Below are positions 1 to 7,497 of a stretch of 64,000 bases of DNA, one piece after another; the stretch's first letter is position 1, and every line of letters begins with the position of its first letter. This stretch comes from Actinomycetes bacterium (GTDB lineage: Bacteria > Actinomycetota > Acidimicrobiia > Acidimicrobiales > Ilumatobacteraceae). The DNA is taken from contig BJGC01000002.1 in NCBI GenBank assembly GCA_014190235.1, forward strand, positions 1 through 64,000, written 5' to 3'. Both the position numbers and the translations under genes were made by a program. The notes under the pieces were generated by a model. The model saw nothing but the letters and a program-made list of their open reading frames with translations. It was not told where the DNA came from and did no database searches.

Positions 1-473
1 TTGACAAACGGACCTATGTTTTGACCTGCGTTGATGCCGCTGATTACTACATCTGGAACAACATTTGCAGCGAGCGCGGCATTGACCGAGTCAGCAGGGA
101 AGCCCGCGACCGAATAACCGGTAACTCCGCTTGCTGTTGCGGCTGCGACTCCAGGCAAACCTCCTGGTGTTGTTTTGTCAGCAGTGCCACTCTGATTAGT
201 GGCGGGTGCCCAGACGACGACGTCGAGGTCGGGGTCTTTTGTGAGTTCATTGACAACCGCGTCGATGCCAGCGGCATCAATACCGTCATCATTTGTAACA
301 AGCACGACTAAGCGTGTGCTTTGAATCGTTGTATCGACAGGAGGCGCCGTGGTTTCCATCGGAGACTCTGTCACGGTTGTTGGTGCAGAGGAAGAGTCTT
401 CGGACGATCCTGAGCACGCAGAAAGCATGATCCAACATAGTCCGACGCTGATTGCAACTCGATTGATTTTCAT
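1..473 (-). CDS. SurE-like 5'/3'-nucleotidase lipoprotein (C-terminus beyond window)
   Basis: The frame is open from an ATG at 473 to the window edge, so only the first 157 residues are visible. Residues 1-20 form a lipoprotein signal peptide with lipobox LSAC (Cys20), followed by a Ser/Thr/Pro-rich linker. The SurE fold starts near residue 55: LVTNDDGIDAAG (60-69) carries the paired metal-binding Asp, APATNQSG (89-96) the Ser ligand, and DVVISGINAGQNIG (141-154) the Asn ligand. SurE enzymes are metal-dependent phosphatases acting on nucleoside monophosphates or short polyphosphates. Most SurE proteins are cytosolic, so an exported membrane-anchored form would act outside the cell, perhaps on extracellular nucleotides; that role is inference. 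polA follows downstream on the same strand only in the sense that it ends at 525; the two genes are separated by about 50 bases. Confidence 0.85.
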   Translation of the reverse strand, partial: MKINRVAISVGLCWIMLSACSGSSEDSSSAPTTVTESPMETTAPPVDTTIQSTRLVVLVTNDDGIDAAGIDAVVNELTKDPDLDVVVWAPATNQSGTADKTTPGGLPGVAAATASGVTGYSVAGFPADSVNAALAANVVPDVVISGINAGQNIGPFV

Positions 474-524
474 GTCGTGTTTTTAACACATAATCCTGAG
501 CGGCTCAACCAACAAATTGAAAAA

Positions 525-3230
525 TTATGCTTTTGCTGCTGCCCATGATTTGCCCCAGGCAGAGTTCACTTCAATGGGGACATCTAGTTTCATGGCGCTT
601 CGCATAATGTTCAGTACGATTTCATTTACCTGTTCTTTTTCGTGCATCGGTGACTCGGTAACTACTTCATCATGTACTTGCAGAACAATGCGCGACTCAA
701 GACCTTGTGCACTTAAAGCATCATCGATGCGCACGAGGGCAACTTTGAAAATATCTGCGGCAAGTCCCTGAATGGCTGCGTTCATTGCTTGACGCTCTCC
801 TGCTTGGCGAACTCTAAAGTTGTCGCTGAGTAGTTCGGGTATTTGACGTCGTCGCCCAAAGAGAGTCTCTGTGTATCCACGTTGCCGTGCTTCGTTGATT
901 GTCTTATCCATGTACTGCTTGACATTAGGAAATGCGGCAAAGTATGCATCAAGGATTCCGGATGCTTCATGGACGCCGATCACTAATCGTTGGCTCAGTC
1001 CATAGGCCTCCATGCCATACGCAAGACCGTAGGACACCATTTTGGCTTTTGATCGCTGCTCACTTGTGACATCTGCAATATCAACATGAAAAACACGTGC
1101 TGCCGTTGCGTTGTGAACATCTTGACCTGATCGAAAGGCTTCAATGAGTCCTGAATCGGCAGCGAGATGCGCAATGCATCGGAGTTCGATTTGGTTGTAG
1201 TCAGCGACCATTAGTTCGCAACCGGTTCGGGGCACAAACGCAGTTCGAAAAACTCTCCCCTCGTCGGTGCGAGTTGGGATGTTGTGCAAGTTTGGTTGAT
1301 CGCTGCTCAGTCGACCTGTGCGCGCCACGGTTTGATTGAACGTGGCATGAATACGATCATCGGTTGCTACTTCGGCGAGTAGACCTTCGCCGTAGGTGGA
1401 ACGAAGTTTCTCTGTTTCGCGATAGCGCATCAATGGCTCGATGAATTCAGGCCAAAGTGTGCGAAGACTCTCAAGGGTTGCTGCGTCGGTGCTGTAGCCG
1501 GTTTTCTTTTTCTTACCAGGTGCTAAGCCTTTGTCGGTGTATAACACTTCGCGAAGTTGCTTCGGTGAGTTGGGATTAAACTCGCGACCTGCAATTTGAT
1601 GGAGTTGCACCGTAAGTTCTTGTACTTCTTGAGTGAGCCTGTCGCGGATCGACGTCAGTGCGTTTCGATCGACACCAATGCCGACATCTTCCATGCGAGC
1701 TAATACTCGAACGAGAGGATTCTCGATGTCGGTATACAAAGACGAGATACCACCGTTGGCAATCTCTGTGCGCAACACGTCGGAGAGCAGTGCCGTGAAG
1801 TACGCATGCTCGGCCACGACAATGTCGTCGCTTGCTTCGTCAAAGTTGAACTGTCCTGTTGCCTCTGCCACTCCTGAGGGTTCAGCACCGAGGTACCGCG
1901 CACAAATTGCATTGAGAGAGTAACTATTTTCTGAAGGGTTAACAAGGTACGCCGCGATTGCTGTATCGATAGTGAGCCCAGTCATGTCAACACCAAGAGC
2001 AAGCAGCGATCGCATGAGTGGCTTGGCGTCATGCATGTGAATGTCTGTGGCAGTGGCTAGTGCGTTTTGAACGTCGCTGTGAGTGAGCAAACTACTCGGG
2101 ACCCACAACACTTGAGCCTGAGCAACATCTTGTACGACAGCAATACCGAGTAACGGCGACCGACCAGGAGCGTCTTGCCAACGTGCAGCCAGAACAGTTG
2201 GTGATACCGCGAGCACGGACACCACATCACTGGCTGATTGTGCCGTTGACACCTGAACGGCACGAATGTCATGTTTGTGTTCGATTTTGGTTTTGGCAGC
2301 AGACGTTTGTGTTGTGAGAGATACAGCGGGTGGTTGAGATGTTTTACGTGGGAGCCATCCCAATTGTTTAACAAGACCTTCGAGTCTCTTAAACATTGTG
2401 CGAAATTCTAAAAGTTCAAACATCTGGCGTGCTGCTTGAAGGTCCGGCGTGGGGACAGTCGCAGTGACATCTACGTCAATAGGGACATCTCGTTGCAAAA
2501 TCATGATCGCCGCGTTGCGCTGGACGCGCTCACCGTGTTCGATCAGGCTTGCTTGCAATTTTGGAGTTTGCTCTGAGGCGTGGGCTAAGACATTGTCTAA
2601 ATCACCGTACTGATTGATCAGTTTGGCAGCGGTTTTTTCGCCAACGCCCGGAACGCCTGGCAAGTTATCGCTTGGGTCACCGCGAAGCGCTGCGTAGTGC
2701 ACATATTGCACAGGTGTTACGCCTGTGCGCTCTTTAATACCCGCTTCGTCGTAAATGGCGTATTCGCTTACTCCCCTTTTGTTATACAGGACGCGAATAT
2801 GTGGATCAGCGACAAGTTGATAACTATCTCGATCGCCAGTGACGATCAGAATATCTTCTTTGTTTTGTGCAATCGTGGTGGCAAGTGTTGCGAGAAGATC
2901 GTCTCCTTCAAAGCCTGCTTTTTCGATCCATGTCACTCCAAGTACATCCAGGAGTTCTCGAATGAGAGCGAGTTGTTGTCGCAAGATGTCTGGTGATGCC
3001 GCTCGTTGGGCTTTGTATTCCGGAATTGCAAGATGTCGAAATGTGGGTTCAGGTCGATCAAATACAACTATCACACGATCAGGCGAGTGTTCTTTGAGCA
3101 ATGTCAACAACATTGTGGTAAAGCCATAAATTGCGTTAGTGACTTGGCCACTTGCATTTGTCATGTCTTCGGGTAGTGCAAAAAACGCACGATACGCCAA
3201 CGAGTTGCCATCGAGGGCCATCGTCAACAT
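525..3230 (-). CDS. polA: DNA polymerase I
   Basis: The protein has 901 residues, the usual PolA length. It carries an N-terminal 5' nuclease domain (about 1-290, opening LDGNSLAYRAFFALP), a middle region corresponding to the 3'-5' exonuclease fold (about 330-500) and a C-terminal polymerase domain. Motif A is VADYNQIELR (Asn where Ser is usual), motif B is KMVSYGLAYG and motif C is QVHDEV. The first exonuclease Asp-x-Glu pair is not visible in the middle domain, so proofreading is probably lost, as in other actinobacterial Pol I. Motif B has Tyr where E. coli has Phe762. The enzyme fills gaps in excision repair and removes Okazaki primers. The start at MLTMALDGNSLAY is chosen because the family motif begins at once; a start at the second Met is also possible. 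The pdtaR gene lies 17 bases upstream on the same strand. Confidence 0.97.
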   Translation of the reverse strand: MLTMALDGNSLAYRAFFALPEDMTNASGQVTNAIYGFTTMLLTLLKEHSPDRVIVVFDRPEPTFRHLAIPEYKAQRAASPDILRQQLALIRELLDVLGVTWIEKAGFEGDDLLATLATTIAQNKEDILIVTGDRDSYQLVADPHIRVLYNKRGVSEYAIYDEAGIKERTGVTPVQYVHYAALRGDPSDNLPGVPGVGEKTAAKLINQYGDLDNVLAHASEQTPKLQASLIEHGERVQRNAAIMILQRDVPIDVDVTATVPTPDLQAARQMFELLEFRTMFKRLEGLVKQLGWLPRKTSQPPAVSLTTQTSAAKTKIEHKHDIRAVQVSTAQSASDVVSVLAVSPTVLAARWQDAPGRSPLLGIAVVQDVAQAQVLWVPSSLLTHSDVQNALATATDIHMHDAKPLMRSLLALGVDMTGLTIDTAIAAYLVNPSENSYSLNAICARYLGAEPSGVAEATGQFNFDEASDDIVVAEHAYFTALLSDVLRTEIANGGISSLYTDIENPLVRVLARMEDVGIGVDRNALTSIRDRLTQEVQELTVQLHQIAGREFNPNSPKQLREVLYTDKGLAPGKKKKTGYSTDAATLESLRTLWPEFIEPLMRYRETEKLRSTYGEGLLAEVATDDRIHATFNQTVARTGRLSSDQPNLHNIPTRTDEGRVFRTAFVPRTGCELMVADYNQIELRCIAHLAADSGLIEAFRSGQDVHNATAARVFHVDIADVTSEQRSKAKMVSYGLAYGMEAYGLSQRLVIGVHEASGILDAYFAAFPNVKQYMDKTINEARQRGYTETLFGRRRQIPELLSDNFRVRQAGERQAMNAAIQGLAADIFKVALVRIDDALSAQGLESRIVLQVHDEVVTESPMHEKEQVNEIVLNIMRSAMKLDVPIEVNSAWGKSWAAAKA

Positions 3231-3247
3231 GCGTTACGACGCAGTCT

Positions 3248-3823
3248 TCACGGATGAAGTTCGCCAGCGACCACTTGACCCGCAACGGTATGCATCGTGA
3301 GGCGCAGATTCATGGCAGAACGCTGAAGAAACCCGAAAGAATCTGCTTCAGAGAGTTTGTACTTATCCATTAAGACTCCCTTGGCTCGATCAAGAGTTTT
3401 GCGAATCTCTAGTTGTTCTCCGAGAGCATCTATTTCGCCATTGAGCGACTGCATTTCGCGAAAGCGTCCAATTGCAACTTCGATTGCTGGAATCAAATCA
3501 CTTTTTTGAAAAGGCTTGACTAAATATGCAAGCGCTCCAGCATCGCGAGCTTCTTCAATGACTTCACGCTGACTAAATGCTGTCAAAATCAAAATGCCAC
3601 AAATTTTTTCAGCAGAGATAATACGAGCCGCAGCTAAACCATCCATACCGGGCATCTTGATATCGAGGATCACAAGATCTGGGCGCAGTTCTCGCACGAG
3701 TTCGACGGCTTTGTCTCCGCGGCCTGTCTCACCAACAACGTCGTAGCCCTCTTCTTCGAGAGTCTCTTTGAGGTCAAGACGAATGATGGCTTCGTCTTCT
3801 GCAATTACTACTCGTACTGTCAC
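3248..3823 (-). CDS. pdtaR: PdtaR-type response regulator with ANTAR RNA-binding domain
   Basis: This 191-residue protein has a receiver domain (1-120) and a C-terminal ANTAR domain (about 130-188). Receiver residues are complete: the acidic pair E9/D10, phosphoacceptor D54 in LVILDIKMPG, T81 and K103 in LVKPF. The ANTAR part shows the pattern RKTLDRAKGVLMDKYKLSEADSF. ANTAR proteins bind dual-hexaloop RNA antiterminators; in Mycobacterium PdtaR is phosphorylated by the kinase PdtaS and regulates nutrient-linked genes. No kinase gene is present in this window. The start codon overlaps the stop of the upstream coiled-coil gene by 4 bases (3820-3823), so the two are likely translationally coupled. 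polA follows. Target RNAs cannot be told from this window. Confidence 0.95.
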   Translation of the reverse strand: MTVRVVIAEDEAIIRLDLKETLEEEGYDVVGETGRGDKAVELVRELRPDLVILDIKMPGMDGLAAARIISAEKICGILILTAFSQREVIEEARDAGALAYLVKPFQKSDLIPAIEVAIGRFREMQSLNGEIDALGEQLEIRKTLDRAKGVLMDKYKLSEADSFGFLQRSAMNLRLTMHTVAGQVVAGELHP

Positions 3824-4113
3824 TCAGTTGTGTCTTTCATTTGGTCGAGCAGGCGATCGATCGTGATTTCTAGCTCGGTCACTACGGCTACGAGTCTGCC
3901 ACGATGGACGACCATCACATCAACATGTGCTTGAGCATCTCGATGCTCAAAACCAGCAGCGGGGGTCTCTGAGACAAGCGCTCGAACGGCTAGGTCATCG
4001 GCATCATCGACAAGTGCGGCGAGTTGATCTTGGACGACGAGCAGCTCAAGTCGTGCCTCGCGGAGTTTGTCGCTCGTCTGACGCAGTTTGCGCTCGAGAA
4101 GTCGCTGACCCAT
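3820..4113 (-). CDS. Small coiled-coil protein coupled to PdtaR
   Basis: This 97-residue protein is not recognised as a named family. The N-terminal 45 residues are charged and heptad-like (opening MGQRLLERKLRQTSDKLREA), with a hydrophobic and Leu/Val-rich remainder (MVVHRGRLVAVVTELEITIDRLLDQM), suggesting a helical coiled-coil protein. The longer open frame extends upstream through the tRNA-Leu gene, so the ATG at 4113, just after the tRNA, is the sensible start. Its stop overlaps the pdtaR start as ATGA. The strict coupling suggests that it works with, or modulates, the response regulator; this is inference only. Confidence 0.75.
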   Translation of the reverse strand: MGQRLLERKLRQTSDKLREARLELLVVQDQLAALVDDADDLAVRALVSETPAAGFEHRDAQAHVDVMVVHRGRLVAVVTELEITIDRLLDQMKDTTE

Positions 4114-4135
4114 GGGAGAAAGTGTATTGATCACC

Positions 4136-4221
4136 TGGTGCCCGAGGTGGGAGTCGAACCCACACGTCCTTACGAACAACGGATTTTGAGTCCGTCGCGT
4201 CTGCCATTCCGCCACTCGGGC
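4136..4221 (-). tRNA. tRNA-Leu(CAA)
   Basis: The 86-nt gene folds as a class II tRNA: acceptor stem GCCCGAG/CTCGGGC, anticodon stem ACGGA/TCCGT with loop CTCAAAA (anticodon CAA, reads UUG), a long variable arm, and T-arm GTGGGTTCGACTCCCAC. The 3' CCA is encoded in the DNA. It lies upstream of the pdtaR pair on the same strand and diverges from fabD. Confidence 0.96.
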
Positions 4222-4347
4222 CAGGACGAAAGAGCGTATCGGATGGGCTGGCGTACCGCTGAGTAACCCCTTGGTTCTTGCCAATCCGTCTATGGTTATG
4301 AGGTCGGCTGAACTCACGCCCCTCAGATTTCGGAGATTTCATAGAAC

Positions 4348-5526
4348 ATGCTCGCTTTTACGTTTCCGGGTCAGGGCTCACAGAGGCCCGGCATGGGCAG
4401 GCCATGGGCAGGCCATGAAAGCTGGGAAATTGTGCTGGAGGCGTCTGAAATTATCAGTCGAGATATTGCACATCTCTTGCTTGACGCTGACGCAGAAGAA
4501 TTAAAAGACACGCGTAATGCGCAACTCACCACCTTTGTCTCGAGCCTGATGGTTCTTGACGCAGTTGAGCGCCTTGGCATTGAGCCAAGTTTTTGTGCTG
4601 GACATAGTCTTGGGGAATACACCGCACTCACTGCCACTGGTGCACTTGGACTTTTAGAAGGTGTTGCTCTTGTTGCCACGCGGGCCGATGCCATGCACGA
4701 GGCAGGCTTGGCATCTCCGGGCACAATGTCAGCGATTCTTGGACTTGATGACGACCAAGTTGAGATTGCATGTCGACGCGCAGACAGCGATGTGTGGGTC
4801 GCCAATTTCAACGCGCCTGGTCAAGTTGTGATCGCTGGTTCAGTTGCCGGAGTCAGTGCAGCCGGAGTGATCGCAAAAGAACTTGGTGCTAAACGCGTCA
4901 TGTCGCTTCCGGTGTCGGGTGCCTTTCATACACCTTTTATGTCAAGCGCACGAGACAGACTGCGCGAGGCAATTTCACTTGCAGCGCCACGGGATACTGA
5001 AGTTCCAATTATCTCTAACGTAGATGCACTTGCCCACGACATTGGTTCGGATTGGAGTTCGCTATTGTCAGCACAACTATCAAGTCCCGTGCGATGGAAA
5101 CATTGTTTGCTCACAATGGCCGAACTTGGAGTCACTGGTTTTGTTGAACTCGGACCAGGCGGCGTGCTCACCGGAATGGCGAAGCGCACGGTTGACTCTG
5201 CACGCACGATCAGCGTGTCTACACCAGAAGAACTTGACAATCTCATTGATTGGGTTGATGCCGCATCACCATCAGCACCACCCCATATTGAGGGTGAGCA
5301 TCTTTTTGCAGTTGAGCGACTCATCGTGAGTCCCGCCGCCGGAGTATTTACACCGATAAAAATCCCTGCTCTCTCCCCGATCTTGGTGGGACAAGTAATC
5401 GGACATGTTGGAGAACACGAAGTTCGTTCGGCTTTTGACGGTCTATTGCAGGCCTATATTGCTGTCGACGGTGAACGCGTCACGTCTCGGCAACCCATTG
5501 CATGGCTCAGAACGCAAACGTCATGA
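4348..5526 (+). CDS. fabD: Malonyl-CoA:ACP transacylase with C-terminal lipoyl-like domain
   Basis: FabD moves malonyl from CoA to acyl carrier protein, feeding type II fatty acid synthesis. The acyltransferase domain (about 1-300) has FPGQGSQ (oxyanion Gln9), GHSLGEY (nucleophile Ser87) and GAFHTPFM (His194). At 392 residues it is about 80 longer than usual. Residues 316-392 read like a barrel-sandwich (biotinyl/lipoyl-type) domain: VSPAAGVF at the start, GQVIGHVGEHEV in the middle, and FDGLLQAYIAVDGERV then QPIAWLR at the end. The hairpin that would carry the modified Lys (MKM) is shortened and has no Lys. The gene heads the cluster fabD-fabH-fabG-acpP-fabF and starts 127 bases from the divergent tRNA-Leu. 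The first ATG fits the family N-terminus (MLAFTFPGQGSQ). Confidence 0.95.
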   Translation: MLAFTFPGQGSQRPGMGRPWAGHESWEIVLEASEIISRDIAHLLLDADAEELKDTRNAQLTTFVSSLMVLDAVERLGIEPSFCAGHSLGEYTALTATGALGLLEGVALVATRADAMHEAGLASPGTMSAILGLDDDQVEIACRRADSDVWVANFNAPGQVVIAGSVAGVSAAGVIAKELGAKRVMSLPVSGAFHTPFMSSARDRLREAISLAAPRDTEVPIISNVDALAHDIGSDWSSLLSAQLSSPVRWKHCLLTMAELGVTGFVELGPGGVLTGMAKRTVDSARTISVSTPEELDNLIDWVDAASPSAPPHIEGEHLFAVERLIVSPAAGVFTPIKIPALSPILVGQVIGHVGEHEVRSAFDGLLQAYIAVDGERVTSRQPIAWLRTQTS

Positions 5527-5539
5527 AACGGAGCCGATA

Positions 5540-6490
5540 ATGCCAACCATTCCTGCAGGCGTGCGAGGTGCACGCATCACCGGCTGGGGTTCTGCGCTCG
5601 GAAACAAAGTCGTCACCAATAACGATCTTGCCGCCACAATGGATACGAGTGACGAATGGATCAGAGAACGAACTGGTATTCATCAGCGCAGTATTGGCGG
5701 CACAACTGCTGAATTAAGCATTGCGAGTGGACGTGCTGCCCTTCAGATGTCAGGCGTTGACCCAGCATCAATCGATGTGCTGGTTTTAGCCACCACTACT
5801 CCTGACAGAACGGTGCCTGCTACGTCGGCAAATGTACAAAATGCTCTCGGTCTTCGGTGTGGTGCATTTGATGTCAACGCTGCTTGTTCTGGATTTGTGT
5901 ATGCGCTCGTCGCTGCTCATGGCTTGATGGCGATGGGTGCGCAGAGAGCGCTCGTTATCGGCACCGACACACTGTCTCGCATTGTTGACTGGACCGACCG
6001 CAATACCGCGATTCTGTTTGCAGACGGATCTGGTGCAGCTGTGCTTGAGGCAACCTCGGGATCTGGCCAATTAGTGAGCTGGGATCTTGATGCTGACGGA
6101 AGTCTTGAAAGTCTGCTCTTCGCCGAACTCGGAGAGAATGTTCAGATGAACGGCAAGGAAGTGTTTCGTCGGGCAGTTCGCATCATGGTCGACTCGGCCA
6201 CCAAGACAATGCAACATGCTGGAGTCACTGCAGACCAGATAGCGCTCATTGTTCCGCACCAGGCCAACATTCGTATCATCACTGCTGCGTGTGAGCGATT
6301 AGGAGTGCCAATGGACCGTGCTGCAATGACAATCGAATATACGGGCAACACGTCATCGGCATCAATACCATTGGCTTTGTTTCATGCGGCAGACGCAGGT
6401 CGTCTTAAGCAAGATGACCTTGTGTTGCTTGTCGGGTTTGGCGCTGGCATGACAGCAGCAAGCGCATTACTGAGATGGGGGGCAGTATGA
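5540..6490 (+). CDS. fabH: Beta-ketoacyl-ACP synthase III
   Basis: FabH condenses an acyl-CoA starter with malonyl-ACP, beginning fatty acid chains. The 316-residue protein has the triad Cys116 (NAACSGF), His240 (VPHQANIRI) and Asn270 (YTGNTSSAS), and the conserved TSDEWIRERTGI near residue 36-47. The open frame runs upstream into fabD, but the ATG at 5540 gives the family N-terminus and lies 13 bases after the fabD stop. Its stop overlaps the fabG start (ATGA). Normal length for the family. Confidence 0.96.
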   Translation: MPTIPAGVRGARITGWGSALGNKVVTNNDLAATMDTSDEWIRERTGIHQRSIGGTTAELSIASGRAALQMSGVDPASIDVLVLATTTPDRTVPATSANVQNALGLRCGAFDVNAACSGFVYALVAAHGLMAMGAQRALVIGTDTLSRIVDWTDRNTAILFADGSGAAVLEATSGSGQLVSWDLDADGSLESLLFAELGENVQMNGKEVFRRAVRIMVDSATKTMQHAGVTADQIALIVPHQANIRIITAACERLGVPMDRAAMTIEYTGNTSSASIPLALFHAADAGRLKQDDLVLLVGFGAGMTAASALLRWGAV

Positions 6491-7191
6491 GCCGGGTTGT
6501 ATTGGTGACGGGTGGCGCGACTGGCATTGGCCTGGCGTGCGCACAACGCTTTTTGGATCTTGGCGACAAGGTGGCGATCACATATCTCTCGACGCCGCCA
6601 CCGCCTCAGTTTTTCGGAGTGCAGTGTGATGTCACCTCAAGCAGCGATGTTGATTCAGCATTCAGTGCGATTGAGAATCATTTTGGTGCTGTTGAAGTTT
6701 TAGTATCGAATGCTGGCATCACCAAAGACGCTTTGTTATTGCGCATGTCTGAACTTGACTTTGCAGGAGTCGTCGACACAAATCTCACCGCTGCCTTTCG
6801 AATCACAAAGCGAGCGACCAAAAATATGTTGAAGGCTCGTTCAGGACGAGTGATTTATATTTCATCAGTGGTGGCACTATTAGGCTCGGCTGGCCAAGCC
6901 AACTACGCCGCCTCCAAATCAGGCCTAGTGGGCCTAGCACGGTCTTTGGCTCGAGAGCTTGGCTCCCGCAACATCACGGTCAATGTGGTGGCTCCTGGAC
7001 CAGTCAGCACGGCAATGACTGCCGCCTTGGGCGCCGAAAGACTTGGTGAGCTCACGGCAGCGGTTCCGCTCGGACGAATGGCAACCCCCGAAGAAATAGC
7101 AGGTGTCGTGGTGTTTCTAGCGGGTCCCGACGCCGCGTATATCACCGGCGCTGTGATCCCTGTTGATGGCGGTCTTGGTATGGGTCACTAA
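6487..7191 (+). CDS. fabG: 3-oxoacyl-ACP reductase
   Basis: This short-chain dehydrogenase of 234 residues reduces 3-ketoacyl-ACP with NADPH. It has the cofactor motif TGGATGIG, the NAG motif (VSNAGIT), Ser in YISSVVALLG and the active site YAASK, and ends with the usual ITGAVIPVDGGLGMGH. An upstream in-frame ATG at 6475 exists, but the ATG at 6487 overlaps the fabH stop as ATGA and has a purine-rich GGGGGG ribosome site about 5 bases upstream, so it is preferred. Position between fabH and acpP supports the fatty-acid role over other SDR functions. Confidence 0.93.
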   Translation: MSRVVLVTGGATGIGLACAQRFLDLGDKVAITYLSTPPPPQFFGVQCDVTSSSDVDSAFSAIENHFGAVEVLVSNAGITKDALLLRMSELDFAGVVDTNLTAAFRITKRATKNMLKARSGRVIYISSVVALLGSAGQANYAASKSGLVGLARSLARELGSRNITVNVVAPGPVSTAMTAALGAERLGELTAAVPLGRMATPEEIAGVVVFLAGPDAAYITGAVIPVDGGLGMGH

Positions 7192-7251
7192 CCAAAAATA
7201 CCTGTCCGCGTGTCGTTTGTGCGAGAATAGAAACACCCTTAAGGAGAAAAC

Positions 7252-7485
7252 ATGGACCAACAATTATTCGATCGTTTTACAAAATGTGCAGTGGCTGTTC
7301 TTTCAGTCGAAGCATCTCAAGTTGTGCCAGAGGCGACATTCAAAGATCTAGACGCAGATTCTCTTGATCTTGTTGAGTTCGTGATGGCCCTCGAAGAAGA
7401 GTTCAACATCGAAGTCCCAGAAGAAGACCTTGAAGGTGTCACAACTGTCGGCGGTGCGTTTAATATCGTGTCGTCAAAATTGTAA
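7252..7485 (+). CDS. acpP: Acyl carrier protein
   Basis: This 77-residue acidic protein carries growing acyl chains on a phosphopantetheine arm. The attachment site is Ser37 in DADSLDLVEF, and the family pattern continues with ALEEEFNIEVPEEDLE. A strong AAGGAG site at 7241-7246 precedes the ATG by 5 bases. The 60-base gap after fabG is the largest in the fab cluster and could hold an extra promoter, but no convincing one was seen. fabF follows 12 bases downstream. Confidence 0.97.
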   Translation: MDQQLFDRFTKCAVAVLSVEASQVVPEATFKDLDADSLDLVEFVMALEEEFNIEVPEEDLEGVTTVGGAFNIVSSKL

Positions 7486-7497
7486 GGAGTCTCTGAC

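Noticed and set aside
4114-4317. Upstream extension of the coiled-coil gene's reading frame
   Set aside because: It runs straight through tRNA-Leu; the Arg/Gly-rich translation is the tRNA read as protein.
4387-4410. Tandem repeat GGGCAGGCCAT x2 in fabD
   Set aside because: It encodes the normal GMG-x-PW region of actinobacterial FabD, so the repeat is likely chance.
5405-5539. Longer fabH N-terminus inside fabD
   Set aside because: The ATG at 5540 gives the family start, and the extension has no conserved features.
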